From contig NC_084587.1 of the NCBI RefSeq assembly GCF_033807715.1, positions 12,656,017 through 12,720,016 of the forward strand: a DNA stretch of 64,000 nt, written 5' to 3'. Below the pieces are notes generated by a model. That model did no database searches, was not told the origin of the DNA, and was given only the letters and a program-made list of their open reading frames with translations. The translations under genes were made by a program, and so were the position numbers. Position 1 is the stretch's first letter; each line of letters opens with the position of its first letter. This document shows positions 11,317-22,893 of the stretch, piece after piece. The DNA is from Cololabis saira (lineage: Eukaryota; Chordata; Actinopteri; Beloniformes; Belonidae).

Positions 11317-11803
11317 TTAAAGCTGCAAGCAGCGATGAACGGGCCCTCGCACTCACGGCCACCGCCCCCCATAAGCATATCAGAAATGACACCACCCACG
11401 ACTTCCTATGTCAAACCATTCAAAAGATATAGCAGAAAAAAGGGACAACCAATCAGAAGAAGGGGCGGGGCTAATTCAGGCCAATGAAGGTGAAGGACTC
11501 CATACAGAATGTGATGACACCACCCACGACTCTCTATGTCAAACCATTCAAAAGTTATAGCAGAAAATCGGGACAACCAATCAGAAGAAGGGCCGGGGCT
11601 AATTTTCACCAATTATGGTCAAGGACTCAATACCGAGTCCCATGATACCACCCACGACTCTTTATGTCAAACCATTCAAAAGTTATGGCAGAGAAAAGTA
11701 TTCTAGGGGGCTCTGTTGAGCCGTTAGGCCACGCCCATTAATGCAAACCATGAAATATCAAATGTATCACCAGGCCTGGCTTGCCCATAGGAAAAACAAC
11801 ACC
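11317..11803 (+). repeat. Dispersed CCAAT/GC-box family, 5' portion (copy alpha)
   Basis: Begins with the family's conserved end AAAGCTGCAAGCAGCGATGA then ACGGGCCCTCGCAC. It continues into about three 128 bp-like units, each with CCAATCAGAAGAAGGGGCGG-type motifs, then the segment with GGCCACGCCCATTAATGC. The same order occurs in reverse at 43,200-46,506. This is probably a non-autonomous element. The superfamily is unknown. Confidence 0.8.
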
Positions 11804-11900
11804 AACCGCCGCTGAGTTTGTGTGCAGTTTCCCATTGAAACAATATCTCACACTACTGAGGTTAGATGAAAAACATTAATTAGATGAAGTTGGTAATTAA

Positions 11901-12239
11901 AGGAGCTTGAGGCAGGATTGAGGCAGGATTTATGAAAAAAATGTGTATACGTTTGAAGTTTTCTAGTAATAATGTCAGATGAAGCGTTCCAAACCAAAAA
12001 GAGTGTTTCCTCTAGTGTATCTCTCCGTTGCCTTGAACAGGCTGTTGCTGCAAAATGTGCTGCAATTGTGCCCGGAATTTCCCGCACTGTCCTGCGGATG
12101 TGACGTCACATGACGCTGCATGCGCGTTCTCCCCGTTCTCCCGTGCCGGCTTCGCTGTTGGCTGCAGTACCCCCAACGTCCGTCGTGGCGAAGGATGGCG
12201 CTAGAGAGTCTCATTTCTTAAAAGGAGCCTCAAGCTCCT
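11901..12239. mobile_element. TTAA-target MITE, 339 bp
   Basis: Perfect 13 bp terminal inverted repeats AGGAGCTTGAGGC and GCCTCAAGCTCCT, flanked by TTAA at 11897-11900 and 12240-12243. The TTAA duplication fits piggyBac or Kolobok-type transposition. It has no coding capacity. The interior has a CRE-like GACGTCACATGACG. Confidence 0.9.
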
Positions 12240-12243
12240 TTAA

Positions 12244-12690
12244 AGATTACAATATTTAGATATCACTCATCACACCAGTAAACAGGAGAAACCACAATGG
12301 TCAATTCTCGCCAAATTGAGTAAATTCCAATTGTCCCTGAACGCACCAGTGGATGAAAGATGCAGTGGATGAAGAAATAATCATCAGTTTCCGAATTCCG
12401 ACGGTGTATATTTTTATTTGCACCTTTTGCTATAAAAAAAAACAAAAAACAGTCAATGAAAAATGGATAGGAATAGTAAGCCAAGAGGACTTATAATATT
12501 ACAAAGTTCACTCTCACTCTCAAATAAATAAATAAATATATATAAATAAATACAACAACACACCCCTCTCCCCTTCAAATAAATTCAAATGAACAATCAA
12601 ACTTGTTTCTTTATACAATTAATTAATTCATACATTTATCAATATTCCATACCATGTCTTTGTAAAAGAGCATAATACAAAGTCTTTCAG
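12244..12690. other. AT-rich spacer, nothing recognised
   Basis: About 450 bp of AT-rich sequence with A-runs and (AAAT)n-like stretches. No coding, RNA or repeat homology within the window was seen. Confidence 0.5.
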
Positions 12691-14400
12691 CATAAAAGTA
12701 CGTATTTTTAATGTGTGACAGCGTCCTGTTTCATAACTAAATCTCTGCCAGCCTCTCCAAGATGGCCGTCGGTACCTTATCCAAGATGGCGGCCGCGCTG
12801 AACGTCAGCTCCAATGCCCCGCCCCCCCGCGGGAGATGCGCGCGCATAACAAGCCCCCCTCACCCCCCCCACCCCCCACCCCCCACCCCTCCCTCCGTCC
12901 CCCGCGGGAGCTGCACCCCTCCTTTCTCTACTCTCCTCTGGCTGTCACCCGCTGCAGGCAGTCAGTCAGAGTTAAGAATCCAGTGAATTTAACATAAATA
13001 TTAATAGAAAATCACCGGTCCCACTCAGGCTTATGAAATTCACAAGATATTTTCTCATTATAGTAAACAACATATCTACGTAGTCGGATGTTAATTTTGA
13101 CATTTTGTGACAAAGACATAGCTTTTTATGTTATTAGTTCATTTTTTTAATTTTTAGAGTGACGGAGTTGTTCGAAAATAATATGTTCCAGTGTATGATT
13201 TTTTAGTCCTGTTGTAAGCTATCTGAAACTGCCATTTAATTTTCCTTACACAAAATCTCTGATTTTTAAATAATATTTTACCAGAAATACAGAGTGACAT
13301 AAAAATGCCAATTCCTTTAAAATTACGACCACGATACGCAACACGGTCAACAAGGAACATACTGACAATCATATGTGTCGATTGGATTAAGATTGGATGA
13401 ACGAAACAGCAATTATAGCACATAATTTGATGAAAAATGTATACCTGACCAAAAGGTGGCGCTATGGAGTTCATCCAAGATTGTCATATCCACTTGTTCA
13501 GAATGGAAGCCTGATTACATGAATTGATTTTGGGTTGATTCTGACCAATTATGTTTAAGTTACAACAACTTTTATGTTCATGGCGAGACCCCGAAATTTG
13601 ACAACCTCTAACGGCAACGCCCTTTGACACAAACTTACAGTTTTCTCTGTCACTCATCGTCAATGCCTTACCTATTATCTCACCAACTTTGAGATCAAGA
13701 AACTGATCTCGTTTGGAGCACAGATGCAAACTAGAAGACATGACAATTCCTGGTGCCAACAGGTGGCGCTACAACCGATCCTGAATATTCCACAATAGAT
13801 GGGTTCAGGCTCAACCTACAATCATGCACATACGTTTTCGACCACATCAAATCATGTATTGCTGAATTACAGCCAATTGATGTTTGATGGCGAGGCTTAA
13901 AAATGACCTCAAACTTCGCCGAATCACTACGGTCACGCCCTCTGGCAGAAACTTAAAAGCTTCGCAATTTAGCGTCGGCCATGTGTCTAGATTGTACAAA
14001 CCAAGTTGTGAGCCAATTCGATAAAATCTCTAGGAGGAGTTCGTTAAAGTACAAGGCCTAGAAATGATCAGAATTCATGAAAAATGACATTTTCTGTTCA
14101 AAATGCCAGACTTCCTGTGTAACTTAGACCATGGGTCCAAAAGACTTTTTTGTAGGGCTTTGTCTAATATAATACACACATAAAGGTCATTGCTGTAAGT
14201 CAAACCATATTGTGGGGCTCGTCAAAAAACATAAAATAGGTGGCGCTATAGAGCCCATTCTTGTGGACCCATGCCTGTCGCCCATAAAATACGTAATTTT
14301 ACGCGACTCTGGAAGCGTGTGCAAAATTTGGTGAGTTTTCGAGCATTTTAAGGCCTCCAAAAAGGCAATTTATTTACGGCAAGAATAATAATAATAATAA
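12690..14400 (+). repeat. Dispersed repeat with YY1-like motifs, copy 1
   Basis: About 1.7 kb with a parallel copy at 15,890-17,806, offset ~3.34 kb. The 5' part has two CCAAGATGGC motifs (12757 and 12781), a C-rich tract and CCCGCGGGAG. The 3' part has repeated GGTGGCGCTA motifs and ends TTTACGGC then (AAT)n. The next element's end (AAAGCTGCAAGCAGC) follows directly. The proline-rich open frames over the C tract are not genes. Confidence 0.8.
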
Positions 14401-14401
14401 T

Positions 14402-14822
14402 AATTAAAGCTGCAAGCAGCGATGAACGGGCCCTCGCACTCACGGCCACCGCCCCCCATAAGCATATCAGAAATGACACCACCCACGACTTCCTATGTCA
14501 AACCATTCAAAAGTTATAGCAGAAAAAAGGGACAACCAACCAGAAGAAGGGGCGGGGCTAATTGAGGCCAATGAAGGTCAAGGACTCCATACAGAATCTG
14601 ATGACACCACCCACGACTCTCTATGTCAAACCATTCAAAAGTTATAGCAGAAAATCGGGACAACCAATCAGAAGAAAGGGCGGGGCTAATTAAGGTCAAA
14701 GAAGCTCAAGGACTCATTACAGAATCCCATGACACCACCCACGACTCTCTATGTCAAAACATTCAAATGTCAACCGCCCCCCATAAGCATATCAGAAATG
14801 ACACTTGCGACTTCCTATGTCA
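14402..14822 (+). repeat. Dispersed CCAAT/GC-box family, 5' portion (copy beta)
   Basis: Starts with the AAAGCTGCAAGCAGC end directly after (AAT)n and contains two complete 128 bp-like units. It then jumps back to a sequence found at its own start (CCGCCCCCCATAAGCATATC), a sign of internal rearrangement. Confidence 0.8.
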
Positions 14823-15675
14823 AACCAATTGACCCTCGGGCCAATTTTTTTCGGAGCAACTGAATGGTAGAACATCACATCAATCAGGCGAAACATGTTT
14901 TTTTTCTACTAAACAAAACTTTTTTTCCCTTTATCTATAGGCTACTAGTTTTATTATACTATTATATCTTGTACAAAAAAGTAGTTTAAGAAAGTCATTA
15001 GTTTAAATAAAGTAACTTGAATTTGCTACAGACTGTTATTAGTGTGTTATTACAGCTTTAGCGCTACTCTGTGGCTCCGTTATGAAACCGCTTAAGTAAC
15101 TTGGTGATAATAATATTATTTTCTGCCAAGCTACTAACAAATGCAGTCCTTCTTTAAAATACACAGAACGACATTAAACACATGAAAAACCCATGATATG
15201 AAAAGTAGCACAGTAGTCAGTGCACATGGAGCAGCAGCTCTGTCTGCTGAAGCGAGTGAGAGGATATGCAAATGAGGCGGATTTTCCTAGTATTTTTACA
15301 CATATAATGGACGTTTTACCATTTAAAAGACCAACAGCAAAACTCAAGGTAAGTTATCAGTTGTATTTTTCACAGTTTAAACCACAACAAATCACTTTAA
15401 AGCAAGCAAGTACGCCTTACCATTTGAACAGCTCCAGGAGTTTTGTCGGGAGTCTGTGCCTACGTTACTCCTGAATATTTGTGTGCACCTCTAATTAAGG
15501 CCCCCCTATGCTACAGGTGACAGGGAACTATACACAATTGTGTGCGTCCGGAATCATGAAGATTCTACTTTTATTTTATTTTATCTTTTCTAAATAAAGG
15601 CTTCGAATTCTCTATGAAATTGTCGTGTTTGTGATAGTAAATAATAAAAAAAAAATATATATATATATTTATCAG
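14823..15675. other. Unassigned stretch
   Basis: About 850 bp with no recognisable gene. An 84-codon open frame at 15220-15474 has no features I know. Nothing marks this as an exon. Confidence 0.45.
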
Positions 15676-15689
15676 ATTTTCAATTGTCA

Positions 15690-15830
15690 TCTGACGGGCC
15701 AGATATTATTGGAGACGGGCCAATTTTGGCCTGCAGGCCGCCAGTTGCCGACCACTGGTTTACAGCTTAAGAAAACTCAAATATCCTATCTCAAAAAATT
15801 TGAATATTCTGTGAATCTTAAACTGTAAAC
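15690..15830 (-). repeat. hAT-type and mariner-MITE fragments
   Basis: 15690-15765 contains GGGCCAATTTTGGCCTGCAG and GCCGACCACTGG, resembling the end of a hAT-type repeat family. 15775-15830 contains CTCAAAAAATTTGAATATTC, which is shared with the mariner-type MITE at 29,664. Both are fragments. Confidence 0.45.
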
Positions 15831-15889
15831 CATAATCAGCAATATTAAAATAATAAAAGGCTTGCTTATGTGTGTATACCTGAAGTGTG

Positions 15890-17723
15890 ACTACCTGCAG
15901 AACGTATTTTAGCATGAAAGCTTTCATATTTAACGTACATCAAGCATCCTGTATCATAGCTACATGTCTGCCGTTTGTAACAAAGCAAACCGCGTGAAAA
16001 TCGGTTGAAAATTAAGCAAGTTATAGTTATTTTACTTATGCAGACACCTCCTAGCGATACCGATCCAAGATGGCGGCCACGCCCGACGTTCTCAGGCAGT
16101 CAATGCGGCGCCTCGACCAAGATGGCGGCCGCGCTGAACATCAGCCCCTCCCTCCGCGGGAGCTGCGCGCGCAACGCACCACCCCCCGCCCCCCCCCCCC
16201 CCCCCCCCAAGCCCCTTCACCCCCCCACCACCCCTCCCCCCGTCCTCCTGCGGGAGCTGCAGCCCCTCCCCTCTCCTCTACTCTGCTGACAGAGAAGGAT
16301 CAGACCAGCCTGTCAGACAGACTGATCGAACATAAATATTATTTAAAAATAATAATGTTCGACACAATTTCATAGAATTAACTGTAGCTTTAAACAACAC
16401 ATTAAACAATATATTAAGGGAGTTACGGAGGTGAAAGGACATAAGAAAAAAAAATTTGATTTATTTTAAAATAAGTTCATATTTTGAAAAAAATAGAGTT
16501 ACAAACTTTAAAAAAACCTATAGGTACCAGTGTATGATTTTTTAGTCATGTTGAAAGGTATATAAATCTGACATTTAATTGACATTTAACAAAACCTCTG
16601 ATTTTAAATTATTAGTTTACCAAAAAAATCAGAGTGACGAAAAATGCCAATTCCTTTCAAGTTCTGACCACGATACGCGACACGGTCAATAAGGAACATA
16701 CTGACAATCATATGTGTCGATTGCTTTAACATTGGATGAACGAAACAGCAATGACAGCACATAATTTGATGAAAAATGTATACCTGACCAAAAGGTGGCG
16801 CTATGGATTTCAATCCAAGATTGTCATATCCACTTGTTCAGAATGGAAGCCTGATTACATGTATTGATTTTGGGTTAATTCTGACCAATTATGTTTAAGT
16901 TACAACAACTTTTATGTTCATGGCGAGACACCAAAATTTTACTACCTCTAACGGCCACGCCCTTCGATAAGAACGTACAGTTTTCTCTGTCAGTCATCGT
17001 CAATGTCTTACCTATTAAAGTGACCAGCTTTGAGATCAATACACTCATCTCGCTTGGAGCACAGATGCATACTACAAGACATGACAATTCCTGGTGCCAA
17101 CAGGTGGCGCTACAACCGATCCTGAATATTCCACCACATATGTCTTCAGGCTCAACCTACAATCATGCACATACGTTTTCGACCACATCAAATCATGTAT
17201 TGCTGAATTACAGCCAATTGATGTTTGATGGCGAAGCTTAAAAATGACCTCAAACTTCGCCGAATCACTACGGTCAAGCCCTCTGCTGAAAACTTAAAAG
17301 CTTCGCAATTTAGCGTCGGCCATGTGTCTAGATTGTACAAACCAAGTTGTGAGCCAATTCGATAAAATCTCTAGGAGGAGTTCGTTAAAGTACGAGGCCT
17401 AGAAATGATCAGAATTCATGAAAAATGACATTTTCTGTTCAAAATGCCGGACTTCCTGTGTAACTTAGACCATGGGTCCAAAAGACTTTTTTGTAGCTCT
17501 TTGTCTAATATAATACTCACATAAAGGTCATTGCTGTAAGTCAAACCATATTGTGGGGCTCGTCAAAAAACATAAAATAGGTGGCGCTATAGAGCCCATT
17601 CTTGTGGACCCATGCCTGTCGCCCATAAAATACGTAATTTTACGCGACTCTGGAAGCGTGTGCAAAATTTGGTGAGTTTTCGAGCATTTTAAGGCCTCCA
17701 AAAAGGCAATTTATTTACGGCGA

Positions 17724-17757
<34 letters not shown>

Positions 17758-17806
17758 CATCACAGATACAATAGGGTCCTCGCACTTTCAGTGCTCGGGC
17801 CCTAAT
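15890..17806 (+). repeat. Dispersed repeat with YY1-like motifs, copy 2
   Basis: The more complete copy of the 12,690 element. It has CCAAGATGGCGGCC at 16065 and 16117, a (C)n tract, then the shared GGTGGCGCTA-containing body. It ends with (AAT)n and the family's terminal hairpin GATACAATAGGGTCCTCGCA...GTGCTCGGGCCCTA. The same terminus, reversed, starts the element at 41,571, which links the two subfamilies. Confidence 0.82.
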
Positions 17807-18930
17807 AAACATGCAAAATAAGACAAAAGAGCAGGTAACTACTACACTAAAAACACTGCCCGAAATGAAATAAACAAGGTTAAACAAACACTAGTCCCAA
17901 AGACTGTTAAACTAAATTAATTAAAAGAAAACGGCACTGTATCGCCACATTTATTATCGGGGTCAAGCCGGGTACTGGGCGAGACTTCAGGGGACCCCAG
18001 CAGAGCAGACAAGCACCGCAGTGAGGACAAGGCAGAAGAGCAAGCAAGCAAGCAAGCAACAAACTGCAGCAAACAGCAGCAGGAGACGAAACAGCAGCGG
18101 CTTTAATCAGCTGGTGGTTCTGACGTCACACCACCGGGGACTCCGTCAGCTGATGAGCCTTCCTACTTCTAGTAGGTTCACACAGGCATAGAGTTAGGGA
18201 GAGAGGAAACCCGCACGGTCACCAGCATTTGTCCGTGACCACACTAGTGTTCAGCCAGCGTGGATAACAACCATAGTAGAGAGAGAGACCTACACAGGAG
18301 ATGCTAAATCACGCAACAGGAGCACGGCATTCAGTCGCCGCTCTGAGAGGCAAGAACGTCCGGGGCGGAAATGACGCAATGAGGGAAGCGCAAGACACAG
18401 GGAAAGCTGCCACTTATATACACAGCTGGACCAATTATTGGCTACCAGCTGTGTTGATTAAGGGCAGCTCCCTCGTTCTGCTACATCTAGGTTATTTGGG
18501 GATATTTAAACCTGCAATATCACACATCCCCCTTTTAATTATATGGACTATGGACATTTATGAACAAGATAGACTGGCTAATTTTGAACAAACTAGTTCA
18601 TTTTTAGCCTTTAGTTTTAGTCCATACACTCTTACAAGATAGCCAAACAACTGTAGGATGTTCCTTTTTCCTAAGAAACAGCCTGGTGGCTATTTGGTTT
18701 TTTACTGCTAGCTGGAATAGCCACTAGATAAGTCAGTTTTTAATACATGGAAGATAAATTACACTCTGAAAACAGACTGTTCTTCAACTATGTCAGAGAT
18801 AATGGGGGTTGTGGAAATGTTTTGCTTATTTGTGGAGTGGTCTTCCAAGGTACGTTGTGCAACTTTCAGTGGTCAAAATTTCTGATCAATCCCATGGACT
18901 TCAATTGTTGAGGGGGTTGTTATTGAGTTG
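17807..18930. other. Unassigned, possibly decayed mobile-element DNA
   Basis: About 1.1 kb without a recognised gene. It has a CAAG run near 18041, a CRE-like TGACGTCA at 18121, and CTCCCCTTTT-like pyrimidine tracts near 18530. A 113-codon open frame at 18301-18642 resembles nothing I know. Confidence 0.4.
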
Positions 18931-18935
18931 CAAAA

Positions 18936-19700
18936 TACAGTACCTTGGTGTCTACCTGAACAACATAGCGGAGGAGAATGCAAACAGTAATGATATGTAC
19001 AAGAAAGGGATGTACCGACTTTCTAAAAAAGCTCATGACCTTCATGGTTTGCAGTGAGATGCTGGAGATCTACCAGTCGGGGGTATAGAGTGTAAAACAC
19101 TGTGCTATTTATTTATTTATTTATTTATGTCGTGCATGGTAGTGCATAGTTTGACAATGTTACAGTAGTACATTTGTACACTTTGATCTACACACCCATG
19201 ACCGAAAAGGAGCAGGATGAAGACAAGTCTTATTTTACCTGCCCCTTATTCAATACCAATGGTTTACTTGGGGAGCTGCATCAGTGCCAGAGATCACAGC
19301 CAGCCAACTATAAAGTAATTCATAAGGCTGGAAAAATCATTGGACAAAACCTGGAGACGTTTGAGTCGGTGAGGGAAGGAAGGGGAGGTCACTGAACAAA
19401 CTGGATAATCCATCCTACCCCTTCCATGACTCACCACATAGACAACGGAGCTCATTCATCAATAGACTCATTCAGCTCTGCTACCATGAAAAACCTTCCA
19501 GGAAATCATGCCTACATTTAATTTCACTTTCACAAACAGCACACATCTATGAGTTCATCCGTGCAATTCTTTTGTTATCATTTGACCATTTTCTCTTATT
19601 TATTACTTACTTTTATTCTTAATATTGTCATTTTTCATAAAATTGTAGTATACATGCATTATAATAGCAACCTCATCCAAGGTGGAGAGGAGTTTGTCTG
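18936..19700 (+). pseudogene. L2/CR1-like LINE ORF2 fragment, decayed
   Basis: Translation of 18941-19057 contains YLGVYLNN...YKKGMYRLSKK, which resembles the post-reverse-transcriptase region of L2-type LINEs (YLGV..., LYKKG..RL). Further on, HKAGKIIG (19318-19341) resembles the C-terminal 'KAGKIIG' segment of the same proteins, and HPTP/HDS-like remnants follow. A (TTTA)n run at 19108 and several stop codons separate the pieces, so it is not functional. Which LINE clade it belongs to is an inference from motif memory. Confidence 0.5.
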
Positions 19701-19854
19701 TTTTTACTTGTGTGCACACGCCGACCGAGGATGAATGATGGTGTTATATAGATGGAGAGCTTTTCCAACATAAAACAGACACAGATTTTTAATTTTTTAT
19801 GTTTTTAACTAAAAACATACTAATGCGGCTGTAGCCAAAGATTGGTGTTAAGGG

Positions 19855-20180
19855 ACTTTTTTTTTATATATATATATTTTTGTCCCAATTTTTTTCCACA
19901 TTTTATCACTCCAGTGCTCCTAAGTGGCATTGCTACCCTCTACCAACCCCGGGAGGGCCCTGCACTGAGCTCAGGTCTCCTCCTTAACCTTAGGAGTGAA
20001 CAGGCCGCTTCTTTTCACCAGACAGGGTGGGGCTTCTCTGGCCGGACATAGCACGTGGAAGGATCACGTTATTCCAGCCAGATCCTCCCCACCCCATCTG
20101 GTGCCCCGGCTGGCCAGAGGGGACAGTTTATAGCCCAGGACTGCTGCATGTTTTTCTGAGGGTAGCTCACAAAGCAAACT
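19855..20180 (-). repeat. tRNA-SINE 3' portion, 5'-truncated
   Basis: On the minus strand this matches the body and tail of the full-length SINE at 60,195-60,719. Shared segments include GGGGCTTCTCTGGCCGGACR and CTCTACCAACCCCGGGAGGG. The T-rich stretch at 19858-19885 is the SINE tail. The tRNA-like head is missing. Confidence 0.75.
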
Positions 20181-20459
20181 TGAATATCATGGTAGGGAGC
20201 CTTCCTCAGGAGACAGGCAAGGTGATGCATTGACTGTAGAATCAAGTCCCATGATTACTATTTCGGTTCATGGTTGTTATGGTAAGTTGGGGAGATAAAT
20301 AGCATCCTAGGTGACATAATTGAACTTGAATTACAAAAGCACCCGCCAAGCAAAGCAGCTTAAATGTTTATCAGAAAATCTTTATTTTTAAATCCAAAAA
20401 TGCTCAATTTAAAAATCCTACAAATATAAAGCAAGATATATGTAAAGACAGTCAACTAC

Positions 20460-20460
<1 letters not shown>
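20181..20460. other. Spacer, nothing recognised
   Basis: AT-rich and unique in this window. It leads into a TA microsatellite. Confidence 0.4.

Positions 20461-20461
<1 letters not shown>

Positions 20462-20512
<51 letters not shown>
20462..20512 (+). repeat. (TA)n microsatellite
   Basis: About 25 TA repeats directly left of the Tc1-like element. A longer TA run lies directly right of it (25,826-26,030), so the transposon probably inserted in a TA microsatellite. Confidence 0.95.
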
Positions 20513-20517
<5 letters not shown>

Positions 20518-20647
20518 CACACAGCTGGACAAAGAAGTATTTAGTCAGACACCAGTTGTGCAAGTTCCCCCTCTTAAAAAGGTGAGAGAGGCCTGTAATT
20601 TTCATCACAGATATATCTCATCTATGAGGGACAAAATGAAAAAAAAT

Positions 20648-22786
20648 CACTCATCTCATCACTCATCTTCTCCCGCTTTATCTGTTACCGGGTCGCGGGG
20701 GCAGCAGCCTCAGCAGGGATGCCCAGACTTCCCTCGCCCTAGACACTTCCTCCAGCTCTTCCGGGGGGAGTCCGAGGCGTTCCCAGGCCAGCCGAGAGAC
20801 ATAGTCTCTCCAGCGTGTCCTGGGTCTTCCCCGGGGTCTCCTCCCGGTGGGACATGCCTGGAACACCTCCCTAGGGAGGCGTCCAGGAGGCATCCGGTAC
20901 AGATGCCCAAGCCACCTCAGCTGACTCCTCTCAATGTGGAGGAGCAGCGGCTCGACTCCGAGCTCCTCCCGGGTGACCGAACTCCTCACCCTATCTCTAA
21001 GGGAGCGTCCAGCCACCCTGTGGAGGAAACTCATCTCGGCCGCTTGTATCCGCGATCTTGTCCTTTCGGTCACTACCCAAAGTTCATGACCATAGGTGAG
21101 GGTAGGGGCGTAGATTGACCGGTAAATCGAGAGCTTCGCCTTTCGACTCAGCTCCCTCTTCACCACGACGGTCCAGTACATCGACCGCATTACTGCGGAC
21201 GCTGCACCGATCCGTCTGTCAATCTCACGCTCCATTGTTCCCTCACTCGTGAACAAGATCCCGAGATACTTGAAATCCTCTACCTGAGGCAGGACTTCTC
21301 CACCCACCCGGAGAAGGCATGCCACCCTTTTCCGGTGGAGAACCATGGCCTCGGTCTTGGAGGTGCTGATTCTCATCCCTGCCGCATCGCACTCGGCCGC
21401 AAACCGCCCCAGCACATGCTGGAGGTCCCGGTCTGATGAAGCCAACAGGACAACATCATCTGCAAAAAGCAGAGATGAAATCCTGAGGTCCCCAAACCGG
21501 ATCCCCTCCGGCCCCTGGCTGCGCCTAGAAATCCTGTCCATAAAAATTATGAACAGGACCGGTGACAAAGGGCAGCCCTGCCGGAGTCCAACATGCACTG
21601 GGAACAAGTCTGACTTACTGCCGGCAATGCGAACCAGACTCCTGCTTCGATCATACAGAGACCGGACATCCCTTAGTAGAGGGCCCCGGACTCCATACTC
21701 ACTCAGCACCCCCCACAGAATGGCACGAGGGACACGGTCAAATGCCTTCTCCAGATCCACAAAACACATGTAGACTGGTTGGGCAAATTCCCATGAACCC
21801 TCGAGCACCCTGCGGATGGTATAGAGCTGGTCCAGTGTTCCACGACCGGGACGAAAACCGCATTGTTCCTCCTGAATCCGAGGTTTGACTATCGGCCGTA
21901 ATCTCCTCTCCAGTACCCTGGCGTAGACTTTCCCCGGGAGGCTGAGAAGTGTGATCCCCCTGTAGTTGGAACACACTCTCCGGTCCCCCTTTTTAAACAG
22001 AGGGACCACCACCCCGGTTTGCCACCCCAGCGGTACTGTCCCCTTCCTCCATGCAATGTCGCAGAGGCGTGTCAACCAAGACAGCCCTACGACATCCAGA
22101 GACTTGAGGTACTCAGGGCGAATCTCATCCACCCCCGGTGCCCTGCCACCGAGGAGCTTACGAACCACCTCGGTGACCTCGGCTTGGGTGATGGATGAGC
22201 ACGCCTCCGAGCCCCAACCCTCTGCTTCCTCAGTGGAAGGCATGTCAGTCGGGTTAAGGAGATCCTCAAAGTATTCCTTCCACCGTCCGACAATGTCCCC
22301 AGTCGAGGTCAACAGCTCCCCACCAGCATAAACGGTGCCGGCAGAGTACTGCTTCCCCCTTCTGAGGCGCCGAACGGTCCTCCAGAATTTCCTCGAGGCC
22401 GACCGAAAGTCCTCCTCCATGGCCTCCCCGAACTCCTCCCAGACCCGAGTTTTTGCCTTCAAGACTGCCCGAGCCGCGGCCCGCTTGGCCTGCCGGTACC
22501 TATCTACTGCGTCAGGAGTCCCACCGGCCAACATAGCCCAGTAGGACTCCTTCTTCAGTCTGACGGCATCCTGTACTTCCGGTGTCCACCACCGGGTTCT
22601 AGGATTGCCGCCACGACAGGCACCGGAGACCTTGCGTCCACAGCTTCGAGCCGCCGCGTTGACAATGGAGGCAGAGAACATGGTCCACTCGGACTCGATG
22701 TCCCCCGCCTCCCCCGGGATCCGAGAGAAGCTCTCCCGGAGGTGGGAGTTGAAGATGTCCCTGACAGAGGGCATCTTCAAAATGAA
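20648..22786 (-). mobile_element. Rex3/RTE-type non-LTR retrotransposon, 5'-truncated
   Basis: Flanked by a 17 bp direct repeat ACAAAATGAAAAAAAAT at 20,631-20,647 and 22,787-22,803. This is the target-site duplication of target-primed reverse transcription. The 3' end, on the left, carries short GATGAGTGAT-type repeats, like the (GATG)n tails of Rex3-related elements. It lacks its 5' end, including any endonuclease domain, because of truncation during insertion. The open frame is uninterrupted to the natural stop, so the insertion is young compared with its decayed Tc1 host. Confidence 0.92.
20678..22774 (-). CDS. Reverse transcriptase of Rex3/RTE-type LINE (5'-truncated, frame open)
   Basis: Copies element RNA into DNA at a nicked chromosomal site. 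The open frame runs from a methionine at 22,774 to TAA at 20,678 (~698 residues). The physical frame continues upstream to 22,897, but the first ~38 residues of that extension are translated from the flanking Tc1 transposon. Palm motifs are visible: VDLEKAFD (motif A), GLRQGCPLSPVLF (motif B) and FADDVVLLAS (motif C with the catalytic Asp pair). YLGILFTSEG and YGHELWV follow in the thumb region. The C-terminus contains GRPRTRWRDY and ends LLPPRPGNR. The N-terminal apurinic-type endonuclease expected in RTE proteins is absent. The truncated product could not be expected to retrotranspose alone. Clade assignment is from motif memory, and a related Rex-like clade is possible. Confidence 0.9.
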   Translation of the reverse strand: MPSVRDIFNSHLRESFSRIPGEAGDIESEWTMFSASIVNAAARSCGRKVSGACRGGNPRTRWWTPEVQDAVRLKKESYWAMLAGGTPDAVDRYRQAKRAAARAVLKAKTRVWEEFGEAMEEDFRSASRKFWRTVRRLRRGKQYSAGTVYAGGELLTSTGDIVGRWKEYFEDLLNPTDMPSTEEAEGWGSEACSSITQAEVTEVVRKLLGGRAPGVDEIRPEYLKSLDVVGLSWLTRLCDIAWRKGTVPLGWQTGVVVPLFKKGDRRVCSNYRGITLLSLPGKVYARVLERRLRPIVKPRIQEEQCGFRPGRGTLDQLYTIRRVLEGSWEFAQPVYMCFVDLEKAFDRVPRAILWGVLSEYGVRGPLLRDVRSLYDRSRSLVRIAGSKSDLFPVHVGLRQGCPLSPVLFIIFMDRISRRSQGPEGIRFGDLRISSLLFADDVVLLASSDRDLQHVLGRFAAECDAAGMRISTSKTEAMVLHRKRVACLLRVGGEVLPQVEDFKYLGILFTSEGTMEREIDRRIGAASAVMRSMYWTVVVKRELSRKAKLSIYRSIYAPTLTYGHELWVVTERTRSRIQAAEMSFLHRVAGRSLRDRVRSSVTREELGVEPLLLHIERSQLRWLGHLYRMPPGRLPREVFQACPTGRRPRGRPRTRWRDYVSRLAWERLGLPPEELEEVSRAREVWASLLRLLPPRPGNR

Positions 22787-22893
22787 ACAAAATGAAAAAA
22801 AATACAGAAAATCACATTGTGTGATTTTTTTTAAATAATGTATTCGCAAATTATAATGGAAAATAAGTATTTGGTCAAGAACAAAAGTTAATC

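Noticed and set aside
16005..16375. Proline-rich open frames and the similar one at 12,762
   Set aside because: They span the C-tract of a dispersed repeat, and the two copies do not keep the same frame.
20558..22544. Long plus-strand open frames opposite the LINE
   Set aside because: Antisense shadows of the reverse transcriptase frame, without domains.
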